DNA of 64,000 bases from Piper betle (GCA_033002965.1 JAURVB010013544.1:1-64000), one strand, 5' to 3'; positions 11,600-23,698 are shown, numbered from the stretch's first letter. The notes: generated by a model from the letters alone, not told the origin. Made by a program: numbers and translations.

Positions 11600-14313
11600 T
11601 CATGGGTTTTCATCAACTCGTACAATCACAGCAGCGTAGGCATCCCTTCCACCACTTTCTTCCGCATTTGTGAGGCCCTGCCGGCGTTCTGACCAGGCAA
11701 GGCATCTTCTCCTCCATTTCAGCAGTTCAGAAAGCACACACTTGCCACACATTGTAAGCCCGAATCCGGCAAATGTTGCAAGAAGGACAGAAAGAACAGC
11801 TTCGATATGAAGCTGTAGGATAGTAGATTTTAATTATAGAAGGTTGCAAAAAATATAAACATGTTAACCTCATGATCATGAATTGCACTATGCTGTGTAT
11901 AGACAAAGAAATGAAGCAGTACTTACAAAAGAGTAGAACAGGTGAGCGAATAGAACCACGAGGACGAACTGGATACAAGCATAAATCCAGACATATTTCT
12001 TCATCACTGAAACACAAGGTTCATGAAATACATTAAGCTCCATATAAAAAATCCACCTTAGGTGTGAAAATATCTCTGAGAAAAAACAGTTTGCTATGAC
12101 TCCAATAAGCATCTGTTAGAGCATATTTGCTATGAATCATGATGTATAGTGATCAGAATAGCATGTCATTGTACCCATAGTAGATGATGTCATGGATGCT
12201 AAGAGACCCAATACACAGGAAAAAGGCAGTGCAATGGCAATAGCACCAGCTCCCAAATCTGCCACCTGAATTCATGAATAGACAATTTTCAATATGAAAC
12301 CCTTTTTCATCATCAAGCAGGGAAGAAGAATACAACAATCATAATTTTAAAAATTACCAGAAGCTGTTCAAGAAAACAAAAATATGCAATCATGCCTATG
12401 ATAACAAGAACAGGCACATCCAGCCAAACCCTGCCAAAATCATCAGAATATCACAATTGATTACTTGAGACCTTCCACTTTTTTTCTGAAGAGCTGAAGA
12501 GTAATATAATCAGTTGCTACCGGCTACCTGTACCGATTATTTAGTGCCGGTGGAGATGTGTTTCCTTGTGCACTACCACTCTCAACAACACTTTGTATCC
12601 TTAACAATGCTACAGGCAGGTTCTGCACCTCTTCTTTACAAACATCACAAGTTTTGTTGCCCTTAATGCTAAACCATTTCACAGCACATTCTTGATGAGC
12701 TAGAGCTAATTCACCCTTGCAGCTGCATTCCATTTTGAGAGTGTCACGCCCTTCAGCCAATTCAACAAAGCAAATTCTACAAACAGCTTCTTCTTCGGGA
12801 ATATTTTCACCATCATCATTAGCTCCTGAACCAAAGCCACTAGAAAACATGTAAATTAGGATCCCGAATACAATATATTCAAAATCGATTTCATGATACT
12901 GCTTCGATTTATGTAATGACGTTCGTACCATCATCTACCGCAGCAGTAATATTAGATGTGGCTGCACTAGCCTCCATCACTCTAGGAGTTGATGGAATTA
13001 CGCGAAACACACCACCAACAGAGTCCATTCTCCTGGGCGTCTTGCTTTGCATGTCCGGCACTGAGAGTGAACGACGTATCTGCGGTTGGACTTGCTTTTT
13101 CTGCTAGTGAAGATGGAGTTGTGAATTGATATCAAGTAAATGGGCATTAGCAATAAGAAGATAAAAAGATGGAAGACATACTGGAGAAGCAATGCAATCA
13201 ACAATGTTACTTCCACGAACAGACTCAGGGTTGGAATGTGCAATTGGACTCACTGGTAGAGAGGATGCTCTTTTGATTGTAGGAGTGAACATCTTTTTTA
13301 AGGAGAATGACCTTAAAATTGGAGGCTTTCCTTGTGATCCACCTGAGGACACTCCAGAAGCGAACATGTCGACCTTTTCGACATCAGATTTTTGGCTTCT
13401 CAACTTGAAGCTTACTCTTGGTAGTAGACTTCTTAGAGATGGCTTCCCTCTTGCTGACGAAGGGGATGAGTTGATTGGACTCCGAAATGGTGACCTACTA
13501 ATCTTCACAGAACTGGGACCTGGCGAAGGCGGCAAGTTTATCCTCGGAGGTGATTCCTTCAAGGTCCTTGCAGGGATATCTAAGAAGAGGTTAGGCCGCT
13601 TCCTACTGTGAGCAGGTGCTTCTTCTGTGATGCCATATGTATCTTCAACCTTCAAGATGAAAAGAAAATCGGCGTGTTTTCATGACAATTGAATTTGACA
13701 GTGAACAAATTATGATGTCTGGAATTCAGCCAAGGCAGTATGTTGCTGAGACTTCAAACCACTTAAAACATTGCTGGCAGTATAACAGCATATCCAATTA
13801 GGTAAGAAGCCACTCAAGATCACAGAATTTTATCCTTGTAGACTGTAGACATCTCATTAGAACACCCCCTTCACAAATTTTGCTGCTAATTTTCTAACCT
13901 GTGGCACTACTCGGGAAATTTAAAGTTCCTATAGTGATTGATATAATAGATATTATTCCAAACAAGCGTTTTCATGCTGACTTTGCATTGTTTTAATCAA
14001 AAAGTATGCGTAGGAAATAGGGATCATGAATTAATAAAGCCATTTGACTTCATTAAACAAGAATACCCAATTGAAGGCCATGTAAGGTGGAACGGTAAGA
14101 ACTACAATGAGCAACGTAAGTTGGATCAAATCATTCCAACATTTTTAAAAAAATTGACAATGTCAAATGTGACAAGGTCACTAAAAAACGTTTTAACTAT
14201 TCACTGTACCACGGCAATCAAAGAGAGGATGGAAGGAAACAGAGAAACACCTCTTGCTTTGGACGACTTGGAGGTGGAAGCTCTTCGCGTTCCATATCAG
14301 TCTTTGTGAACAT
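11600..14313 (-). CDS. RING-CH (MARCH-type) membrane-anchored E3 ubiquitin ligase
   Basis: It probably recruits an E2 and ubiquitinates membrane or endosomal proteins. Eight exons, all in phase: 14313-14251, 13649-13182, 13100-12929, 12825-12528, 12430-12358, 12265-12175, 12006-11927, 11812-11600, giving about 485 residues. A Ser/Pro/Arg-rich N-terminal third carries the family marks [18 protein letters not shown] and [20 protein letters not shown]. The zinc domain follows: [34 protein letters not shown]....NKTCDVCK, i.e. the C4HC3 RINGv order. After it come hydrophobic segments ([74 protein letters not shown]) and a basic tail. The start is uncertain between ATG 14313 and in-frame ATG 14295. 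No defect was seen. Confidence 0.92.
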
Positions 14314-14355
14314 CAACAAAATTCCCCTGGCAATGCCACACACAACAAATTGCAC

Positions 14356-15152
14356 CTGCCAAAAATGACAACAGATGGCTTAACTTGAGATTCCACAACA
14401 TCAGATCAATTCATTATTCAAAACATGAATTTTTCCACCAAAATGCATTTCACTAAGCCCGAATCCTCAATGGCATCTACCTTAGAGCATTTGAATGAAT
14501 AACCTGGTAGTAGAAAGTGAAAGAAACCATGCAAAAGAGGAATTAGGGTAACTCCATATGAAAGCAAAAGAATTTGACAATAAAATTCCAAAACCTGGTG
14601 ATTTTCGTGGTTATTACTCGCTTTCTCACATAAGCAAAAGGCCAAGATCGTCTAAAATGTTGAAGCAACTACTCATCAAAAGACTCGAAAAGTGCCAAGG
14701 CTCGTATATCTATCATTTCTAACACTTCATAAATTACCATATACATAACTATATGACTTCTCACACAAAGCAAATAAAAAACTGAACGAAAAAGGAACTA
14801 AGGCGACTCAAAGTGGAAATAAAAGAATTTAAGAATAAAATTGCAAAAACTGGTGGGTTTTATGGTTATTGCCGCTCAATTTGTCACACAAGCAAAAGGC
14901 CGAGATCACCTGAAAATTCCGAGCAACTTCGACCAGAAGACTCAAGTTAACACAAGAAAACTCTCATACTTCTCCCAGTTCCAACACTTAACCAACAAAA
15001 TTCAAAGTTAAACAGAGCACCTGGTATTCGCTACAAGTTAAGTACCAACACCACACACTAGACACCAACACGTAAAAAGAAAGGGTAACCAGTGAACTAC
15101 TCAACAAACGCAAAGAAGATCCAAAAGAGGTCACCACCAGAAAGAACCTCAC
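14356..15152 (-). other. Probable 5' UTR intron of the RING-CH gene
   Basis: On the minus strand a strong donor (GTGACAG|GTGAGG, 15153/15152) and acceptor (TTTTTGGCAG, 14356) frame about 800 bp of non-coding DNA just upstream of the start codon. The exon upstream, about 15153-15300, has higher GC and would be the untranslated first exon. Confidence 0.5.
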
Positions 15153-15300
15153 CTGTCACGCCACGCTACAGACCAAGGCGACTCTGCGACACCACCAATT
15201 CTACAGGAAAACCAGCTACAAAGCAAGTGAAAAGGCAACGATTCCGAGAGGTTGAGAAAGACCCATGGTCCCCAAGCAGGCTTTGAACGCTGTTTTTAAT

Positions 15301-17762
15301 ATGGACTGATGATTGATGATGCGAAGCGAATCAAAGCGACGGGCCATCAAAGTTCAAAGCATAATAAGGCCTCTTCGATACTCAAACTGGCATGGCCGAC
15401 TCATGAGTTTTCGGCTGTTAACTAATAAACCGTTGTTGCTTCCATGACTTCCTTCTTCCCATGACCCATCTCCCGCCATTTCTCCGGAAGTGCCCCTACG
15501 TGTGCTTTTTACCCTGACATTTCTACACTGGCAGATAAACAGTGGCACTTATACTCAGGAATCTTACAACTCTGATATTACTACGCTCTAGTTAGATATT
15601 TAATTACGGCATAATTAAAATTTTATTAAGTAGTCTATTTCTCTTTAAATTAAAATAGTTACATCTCATTTTAAAGGCACTCTTATCTACGTCCTAATTT
15701 ATGGTGTTAAGTGCACGTCTCTAAATAGTTGGAAGAAAAATGATTTAGTTATAATATTCAAAACACACCGTTCATCACTTACATCTTTATATAATTATGT
15801 AAGTTAAAATTTTTAAATCATAACTAAAATTTAATCCTTATATTTTATAGAGGAAGACCGAGGTACCTAAATGTAATATGTCGAAATGGATAAAAATGAA
15901 CAACAATATAGGGATATATTTAATCCATGATTAACTATATTTAATCCATATATAATGGACATATTTAATGAAAAATATTATTTTATTGTGGAAGCAGAGT
16001 CATTGACGATTTGCAATGGCCTAGGATAACTTGAGCCCCACAAAGGGTATATATTGCCTCTAATTTTAATGGGGGATGATGTTCCTCCCCTCTTCTATCT
16101 TTGATATGAACAATTTGACGTTGATTTTGGAATGGATCTCATGAGTTATCATTGGCATAACATCATGCATAAGAGAATTCATTTAAGTATCATCTTATGA
16201 GGAGCCACAAATGTGGGTTTTGGGCATGATAGAAAAATAATATGAGTTTGTGGATCTTATGAATTTTATGATCATTTTTCTCATCTACTGCATCATGCAG
16301 TTTATAGTTGTCATAATATGGTCGGCCAAATTGGTTTGGTGTATAGAACACTCTATACAAAAGTCAAAAGGAATGTTTTGATAAAATATTTATTTATCAA
16401 TAGACTATGATCAGTGTTGAAACAAATTTCATATTAAAGAGTGTATTATAATAAAAGAATGGATAGAAGGTACTCTATAAAGTAAATATTAATGGATAAT
16501 AACTCAGGTTACAAATTTAAAAGCATTGCTCATCCGAAAATATTAATGGGTTTTGTTTTATCAAATGAAAGGAATTTCTTAGAGTCCAATAATGAGTATT
16601 TTTCTTTTCAATTTTAAAGCAGCACGGCGGCAGGGCGGCGTACAAATTAACATGTAGGCCATAGAGATTATGGCTGGAAATATGCCATTTAAGCTTTCAT
16701 TTTTTATATATTACAAAGGTTAAGCCAATTTTAGGTTAAGCCTTAATTGGACAAGAGTTTTTACGATTGTTTATTTGTTTATTTAGGACACATCATTTTC
16801 ATATAAGCCAATCTTTGTCATAGTTCCTATTAAATAAAAAATTTTCGATATGAATACATCATTAGTGAAGTAAGTAATCTGAAATAAAAAGATACGTGTC
16901 ATTTCATTTCAAAATATATTCCCCTCATGGAATTAGATTTGCTATATCAAATATTACCAGATATGTTGTATGGTATAATTCACCACAATTAGAGAAGTTT
17001 AACTATTTATTACGATTATTTTTTTATACCCCACTAGTTACTCACTAATTGTGGTGGTTTGAGCCAACAAGGAGGTTATTATTGCGGGTTTGCTCCATGC
17101 GCAATTTAAAAACTAAAACGGTGAACTCGACACTTAATGCCATGGAGGGGAATGTTAATATTTTCCATTTGAAAAAAAGGTGTTGGTTGAACTTAAAAAT
17201 GAATTTATTCATTGAACAAGTAAAAAATAGAATTTGGTCATCAGGTACTAATAAAATTAAATTGGTCGAACTCTCACTTTTTATTTCTTATTCATTGACT
17301 CTAAATTGATTTGGAGTCATCTATATTAAAATTTTAGTTATATAACTAAATAGTTGTATGAAATTAATATATATTACTTTTTGATAATCCATATATTTAC
17401 TTTGCTACACCATCATAATTTATTTTTATCTACTTTTTTTGACCCGCAGTCCTTAATTTTTGCCTGCTTCTCACCTTGGTAGCAGAAGGAGAAGAACTTA
17501 TATACACAACTTGCAGTATTGGCTCATAACATTCTATTTGTTGTAATGTGTGGACAGCAATCACCCAGCATAAAAAAGGTTAAAGCAGAGAGTTTGCATA
17601 CAACAACATGCATGATCATCGCCACGCATACTAAGTATCACAAAACTACGTATCTGGGATTAGTTTACTGGTTATATATGATCACGACCTAGTAGTAATT
17701 GAGATTCAGAAGGGTGAATTACCATTTTCCCGAGCTAATCATCAATGATTATTATTATGTTG
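15301..17762. other. AT-rich intergenic region, no gene seen
   Basis: There are no long frames with family resemblance and no terminal repeats that I could pair. The right end contains the 3' flank of the NAC locus. Confidence 0.5.
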
Positions 17763-19148
17763 TCATGCATCTTCTTTACTTGCTTGCGCCTGACTTTGAT
17801 CATCTTGAACCGATCCAGACTTGGCCTCTTCGTTTGTGCGTTCGACTTGAAGTGATCTGTTGTGCTCAAGATCATGGCAAATCTGATCTGGGTCATCTTG
17901 AATAGGATGGAGGGCACTTTGCACCATATGAATGTTACTCGCGTACTGATCTATTTCTAATCCGGGGCTTCCTTCAAGTACTCTCTGATCCCCAATAGCA
18001 GTGGTTACATGGGGAGTCATGTTTATCTCTAAACTAAAAACCCGTCTAGCCGTCAAAATCTCGTCAGGAGATGGATGAAATGGAGGGTCATGCGTGAGCA
18101 TCCAATAATCGAGCATAGTTGCCAGCAGTTTATCTTCAACATCATTTACAGGAAGACCCTCATGTTGCATGGATGTCCCGAGCTGCTGCCTATCAGTACT
18201 TTCTTCTACCTTTAGATGTTTGATCTTGCAAATCACTGTCCCTTGAAATATCCCTGGCTAAAGATCAATAACAATAATAAAACAAATAATAATCGATTGA
18301 TTCATTCAAATAAAAAGTATATGGATCTCTATGATTAAATGATCTATTAATTAATGACAGCTAAATGAAACTCACCTTATTATTGTTAGCAGGCACAAAA
18401 ATGTACTCTTTCATGACCCAATCCGTCTTCTCAAAATGATCTTCACTGGTTAAACGGAAATATATCAACGAATGGACATACCCTATGGAATATCCTTTCT
18501 GGTACTCTTGCACTTCCTTCGTCCCGCCTTCGTGCTTCCAGAGCCCATTTCCAGCACGACTACTTAATTTCGCCATCTTCTTGCCACCATGTTTGTGATG
18601 TTGGATAGTTACCGTCTTTCTGGTGAAGTAATACCGCTCTTCCATCCTTCCATCTGGACCAGATGCACCTGGCATACATCAAGCACAGGGAAGATCACAA
18701 TATTAAGTGGAACTGTGCGCATTGAAACTATAGCAATTATAAGCACTATCATTTTTTACATACCAAACCAATTAGCACGAACATTAAAACAAACTGTTAA
18801 AACCAAGACTTTAGGACCCAGAACGCTAATTATGAATAAAGTTAAGCAAATCTCATTTTTCCCAATTCAAGTATTTTTTTCTTCAAAAAAAAAGATACCA
18901 ATTTTTTATTTCTTGCTATAATTTCCAACACATAGTAGAACAGAAGATCGGATAAGTATTAAAATATTACCAGTGAGGATCCAAGGCTCCATCCCGTAAA
19001 CATCTCCATCTTGAACATAAGCAGATGGGATCAGATCTGTATGTCCAGTGTCCTTGAACCAGAGATACTTTTTGAAGAGCTCATATAAGGTGGGACTGAA
19101 CTTGTATCCTGGTGGCGTAAAACCGATCCCGCGGATAGCAGGTTGGGA
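17763..19148 (-). CDS. NAC-like transcription factor, second NAC unit and C-terminal tail
   Basis: A diverged NAC DNA-binding domain spans three exons. Exon a, to 18971, has GIGFTPPGYKFSP.LYELFKKYL and EPWIL (subdomains A-B). Exon b, 18668-18376, has RYYFTRKT, GNGLWKHE, IYFRLTSEDHFEKTDWVMKEY (subdomains C-D). Exon c, 18257-17763, has GTVICKIKHLK (subdomain E) and an acidic/Gln-rich tail that would serve as an activation domain. NAC proteins are plant transcription factors. Borders b and c are in phase. Its frame upstream is closed by TGA at 19149-19151 with no ATG after it, so this unit has no start of its own. It must continue from the NAC unit upstream through a one-base frame change, or be a remnant. 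Confidence 0.75.
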
Positions 19149-19905
19149 TCATCGTTGTCCGGCACTGCGACTAATATACACTTTTCTCGATGATTGCCAT
19201 CTCCCAATTTTCTCAAGATCCGCTTGTTACACTTGATTTTACATATTGCCATCGCCCAATTTTCTTGGTCGGTTGCGAGGTCATACTCATCCATGAGCCA
19301 ATGCGTCTTATGGCAAGGGGACCGCTTCTTGCTAGAACCTCCGCTAGATGCTACGGAGCTTTCTTGCAGATCGTATACATAATAAGTCATGGTTTTCTTG
19401 ATGGCAATCGCAGCACCGTCTTCATCTTTGATTTCATGTTCCTTAGTGGTCTTCCAAAAGCCATGCCCAGCATCCCGATCCAGCCTACCGTCGGGATACG
19501 TCCTCTTTCTTGTTGTGCAGTAGTGCCGAGCACTTCCTATCATTGCACTCTCGTCCACCCCCGCACCTGCAACAAACATCAACCAAGAAAACCCATATGC
19601 GCACAAGAATTAGTTGCATGCATGCATGACTACCACTTCGCTACGAGGAACCAACAAAGATTGATCCACCATGAAAATGTATACTATACTCAATTAAGAA
19701 GATGAAGATCAAGAAAATATATCGGTGCATGCATGCATGCATATATACCGGTCACAAGCCATGGCTCTCGTTCGTAAACTCTGGCGTATGGGACGGGATC
19801 GTAGCCGCGGGCGTTGGTTTGAGCGATGGGCAGGAGGAAGTTCTTGACGAGGACGATGTCTGGAGGGTCGAATCTGATGCCGGAGTTGGGCCCAACTGCC
19901 ATCAT
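19031..19905 (-). CDS. NAC-like transcription factor, first NAC unit
   Basis: Two exons are visible. Exon 19905-19749 begins MMAVGPNSGIRFDPPDIVLVKNFL and ends YEREPWLVTG (subdomains A-B). Exon 19566 onward has ARHYCTTRKRTYPDGRLDR, GHGFWKTTKEH, TYYVYDL, KTHWLMDEYDL and WAICKIKCNKRIL-type motifs (subdomains C, D, E), then reaches TGA at 19031. The exon border falls exactly after EPW..TG, the usual NAC intron site. In the last 100 bases the frame diverges from any NAC pattern, while another frame of the same exon starts a second NAC domain (ending at 17763). I infer a two-NAC gene broken by a single-base indel between about 19148 and 19031, or two adjacent genes of which the second lost its start. 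Confidence 0.75.
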
Positions 19906-19939
19906 CTCCTTCCTACTAGCTCGATATCGACGATTGCAT

Positions 19940-20700
19940 ATCAAGTATACGCTCTCTATTATGTATGTGTTCTAAGTTTGGAACTCTAGAATGCACACTC
20001 TGATCTTTTAGTGGCGGTCGTGATATGAATATTAATATGGGCATGGTCATGGATATTCCGATCCAAATTTAAATATTCAAACCTGTATTGGATCCAAATT
20101 GGAACATTGTTGCATCTATTTTTTTCCTATATATAATTATATCAGATCCAAATTTACAAATATCTTATCTATATCTGGTAAAAATTTTAAAATAAAATGT
20201 TGATATAAGAATAAATAAAAATATGGTTTAAAATATTAAAACTATATTTTATAAAATTTCACTTAAATTTTCTGAGTCAAGTCGACTACATGTCTTGATG
20301 AGTCAAACTCTATAAATAATTTCGTACTCACTAATTTAATAACTAACGCTCCGAGTCATATATTATTTTTTTAGATTAAATAAATTAGTATTTATAAATA
20401 ATAAAAATCATGCATTTATCAATTTCATGTGTCAAAAGAACAATATACATTAATTTCATATAATTTTTTTATTTATATAATAAAAAAATTAATATAAATA
20501 ATTCTAAGTCGATTTAGTGTCAGCTCGACTCCATGAGAGGGTGAGTGGAGTCTAAATTTCGAATTTTTTAAATTATGATATCAAGTATACATAATGTTAT
20601 TATATGTAAGCTAACAGCTATTTGGAATGCTCACTCTCCTATCATCTTGGAGACGGGTCGGATATGGATTTGCATGGATATTTCAAATCCAAATATTTGA
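19940..20700. repeat. Imperfect direct duplication upstream of the NAC locus
   Basis: The block 'atatcaagtata....ttatgtatgt..ct..gtttggaa......tgcacactct' at about 19938-20110 recurs diverged at about 20578-20715 (with 'tggaatgctcactctcctatc' and 'ggatatttc.aaatccaaat.tttgaacct'). The left copy overlaps the 5' flank of the NAC gene. Confidence 0.45.
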
Positions 20701-20715
20701 ACCTACATTTGATCG

Positions 20716-21209
20716 TGTCTAAATATTACATTATCAAAACTATGGGCATTCTTAATTAAAGGTTGAGATTATACTACGATTTCACTTGAAGAGATAGTTC
20801 ATAGAGTGTTATCAAGAAAACAATAAATAACTCCAATTGAAAGGTAATTCTGGTTATCTCAGAATTCATGCTTTCACATTATTATCTGAAAAGTTGGAAT
20901 CTAACTTTTATCTATCATATACTTATCAAATCCAAACGATGTTCATGCATTTCCTTTTCCCTAAACGTTGTTCATGCATGGCTATGATGAGAAATTAAAT
21001 GTGTGCATGTAAATTGGTTTATGTGAGTTACATAGCAGGGGGAACTCAATTCCTCTTTGTCCAAACCAGCAGACCGACGCGGACTCAATAGAAAGGAACC
21101 ACCGGTTTGGATTTAGCTCACCACCTGAGTATTATTCATGTGGTGCAAAATTAATTAGTATGAGTAAACTCCTGATTAGGTTGATCCATATTTTTTTGAT
21201 ATCTAATTA
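20716..21209. other. Intergenic, nothing recognised
   Basis: No ORF, repeat pair or RNA gene was recognised. Confidence 0.4.
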
Positions 21210-21478
21210 ACTACGATTAGGGTTGCTAATTGAGCGAGCCAGCTCGTGAGCATTTAGCGTTTGGCTCGACTTGACTCGCTCGAAACTCGACATTTAAATG
21301 CTCAACTCGAACTCGAATCTTACGAGCCGAGCTTGAACAAGGTTGTGTTCGACTCGACTCGAACTCGGTTGTAACTCGAACTCGACTCGATAAAATAATA
21401 TAATAATATAGTCTTTATATTATATTATATTATATATATATATATATATATATGAAATATAATAACAAAGAAGCAAGA

Positions 21479-21525
21479 TAGTTGAGTTGGTAAGTATTCA
21501 CCTTGATGACTTGTGGGTTCAAACC
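21479..21525 (+). other. tRNA-like internal A box and B box in a hAT-like element
   Basis: 'tagttgagttgg' (21479-21490) fits a Pol III A box and 'gggttcaaacc' (21515-21525) a B box, with the spacing of a tRNA D loop to T loop. The flanking bases do not fold into a full tRNA with an acceptor stem, so this is not a functional tRNA gene. The same pair recurs at 49329-49383. Confidence 0.55.
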
Positions 21526-21645
21526 ATATTGACCTCATTTTTTTTAAGTGAGGTACTTTTGACTTTTAATCGAGCTGGTTCAGCTAACGAACGAGCTCAA
21601 AAATTAAACAGTTTAAGTATATTCGAGCTCGAGTCGAACTCGAAC

Positions 21646-22519
21646 CAGAGTTGCAGGAATCAGCCGATTTGAATTGGATCGGCAGCGTGCCGATCCGATT
21701 TTGGGGCCGAATCGGTCGGCCCCGAATCGGAGCCCAACTCGGCCGATTCACCCCGATTCCGACCGAGTTGACTCCGATTTGAAATCGGGAAGAATCGATT
21801 TTTTGGGTAAATTACTAAAATACCCTAGGTATGATATTTATTAAATTATTTAAGCATGGGTAAAATTAGAATTTTGATTTTAAAAACCTAACGTTAACCT
21901 GCTCCCCGCTCCGCCGCTGCGTTTCTGCCCTCCGCCGTGCGTCCCCGACTCCGGGCTTGCCTCCGACCGGTCTGCCGACCTCGCCTCCGACCTTGCAACG
22001 TCGCCGCCGACGTGTGGCCGGACCGATTCGACCCTATGAACGCACGAATCGCCGCCGACTGGCCTTCCGACCAGGCTGCCGACATCACCTCCGCCCTCAC
22101 GACCGAGCCTCCGATGTGTGGCCGGCCGACAGTGCAGTGGCCGCGAGACTCGCCGCCGACCGGGCCGCCGGCGGCGGCGGGGGTAAAGAGCAGAGGGTGG
22201 CATTCTCGTAATTAAAAGTTAACTCGAGTCTAACTCGAGTCAAAAATAATAATTAATTTTAAATAATTTAAAAAATCTTAAAAAATATTTAAAAATATCA
22301 TAAACTATAATACACAGAATAATATCAAAATAACATCAATACCTAATTTTAATATATTTATATTATGAATTGTCAAATTATTATATATGATCGATTAAAC
22401 TAATTTGGACCGATTCAATTGAACCGATTCCTGTCCGATTTAGACCGATTCGATTTCGATTCCGATTCCGACTCCTTCAAAAACCGATTCTGATTCCGAT
22501 TCCGATTTATGCAACCATG
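21646..22519. mobile_element. hAT-like element nested in the outer element
   Basis: It is flanked by the perfect 8-bp duplication ACTCGAAC (21638-21645 and 22520-22527). The ends are CAGAGTTGCAGGAATC and, reversed, CATGGTTGCATAAATC. The related element at 49020-49508 shows the empty site 'gtcgaactcgaacagataaaag'. The subterminal arms are rich in 'ccgattccgatt' and complement blocks. The middle (21890-22205) is a very GC-rich stretch, unlike anything nearby. There is no transposase. Confidence 0.85.
21890..22205. other. GC-rich insert inside the nested hAT-like element
   Basis: About 315 bp of GC-rich DNA with repeated 'ccgcc/ctccgacc' motifs lies between AT-rich flanks. Both strands have open frames, as expected for low-complexity GC DNA, and none shows a domain. 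It may be captured host sequence or an expanded repeat. Confidence 0.5.
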
Positions 22520-23161
22520 ACTCGAACACATAAAAGATATTTGAGTCGACCTCGAGCATGTATGTCTAAAACTCGTTCGATTTCGAGTCGAGTTCGAATG
22601 AGTTTCGAACTATTCGTGCCGAGTTTGAACACATGTTAAGCTCGGCTCGCTCGCTCAATTAGCACCCCTAACTACGATATGGGTAAATAAAATTTGTTCT
22701 ATTTAGTTTGTAACTAACTTATATTTTTTAAGTCAATGGATGTTAAATATGTAATAAACTAGTAAATTAATTGAAAATAAATTAGTATGAGTAACTATTC
22801 TTATTTAGCCAATAAATTAAGATAATGATGAAGATAATAATTAAGCAATCTCTTTAATTAATTCAAATTTTATTCTGCATTTTCTGAAGCGGCATTTTTA
22901 AAAATAGCACATCACTACAATAACCTTCATCGATTTTGATGCATTACCACAACATAAGATTTATTTATGGTTAATTCTAACACTCCTCCCAAGAAGTCGA
23001 TGGCCTGCCTTAATCGTAAACCAATTTGCCAGCACCCTTTATTATCATATTTCTCTCTTTTTTTAATATTTTTCTTTCTTATTTTTAGTGGGTGAGTGGG
23101 GTGGGCCACATGCAATAACAAAGTGTCCTCGATCACGGGCCTTTTAGCTCTAGCTACCCAC

Positions 23162-23624
23162 CAGGGGTGTCCAGTCGAGTTTATATCAATTCAAACTTGG
23201 ATTGTTTGATTTTAAATTTAAATTGATTTAAAAAGTATTTAAATTAAACGAGTTTGAATCGGGTTTGAACTAGTTTTAATTTGTATATAATGATGTTATT
23301 TTTTCGTATAATTCATTCTAAAATTTAATTTTTATTTAAAATATCTCAAATTTGACATAATTATACATAAAAGATAATTTAAGAATATATAAATTTATTT
23401 ACTTTAATATTATATAATGATATTTTATAATTTGATTATATTTATATAAAGAAATTTAAGATAAATATAGTCAAAATCCTATTTCTTATTTAAATTATCG
23501 AGCTACGATTCAAGTAGAATTTTTGCATATACAAACTAAGGCCTGACTCGTTTAATATCGAATTGAGCTTTGAATCAAGTTTTCAAGTTGAACATCGAGC
23601 TAAATCGAGCTTTGAACATCCCTG
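23162..23624. mobile_element. hAT-type MITE
   Basis: The ends are CAGGGGTGTCCAGTCGAG and, reversed, CAGGGATGTTCAAAGCTCGA. They are flanked by CTACCCAC (23154-23161) and TTACCCAC (23625-23632), a 7/8 match to an 8-bp duplication. The interior is AT-rich and without ORFs. Confidence 0.8.
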
Positions 23625-23641
23625 TTACCCACCTTAAAACT

Positions 23642-23698
23642 CCATGACCGTTGATGATCTCATGGGGACTGCATCCCCAGATCATCGACGGTCATGGG
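23642..23698. other. Strong 57-nt hairpin
   Basis: CCATGACCGTTGATGATCT is followed after about 18 nt by AGATCATCGACGGTCATGG, pairing with one mismatch; TGGGG and CCCCA extend the stem inward. It lies 18 bp from the hAT MITE. Confidence 0.8.

Larger units (their letters stand above)
21218..22670. mobile_element. hAT-like palindromic element (outer), 8-bp target duplication
   Basis: The left end is TAGGGTTGCTAATTGAGCGAG and the right end, reversed, TAGGGGTGCTAATTGAGCGAG. Both ends are flanked by the perfect 8-bp duplication ACTACGAT (21210-21217 and 22671-22678). An 8-bp duplication with TAGGGGTG-type ends is the hAT signature. The arms are built of 'ctcgaactcgactcga' blocks in inverted orientation. 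There is no transposase, so it is non-autonomous. The element contains a second hAT-like element at 21646-22519, and a diverged relative without that insertion lies at 49020-49508. Confidence 0.85.

Noticed and set aside
13192..13611. 139-codon plus-strand frame
   Set aside because: It lies antisense to the well-supported second exon of the RING-CH gene.
13974..14309. 111-codon plus-strand frame near the RING-CH first exon
   Set aside because: It overlaps the intron and first exon of the opposite strand and has no family resemblance.
21470..21530. A functional tRNA gene
   Set aside because: A and B boxes are present, but no acceptor or T stem can be formed and the sibling copy is more decayed.
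21937..22215. A 92-codon protein in the GC-rich transposon insert
   Set aside because: Frames are open on both strands because of GC composition; no recognisable domain.
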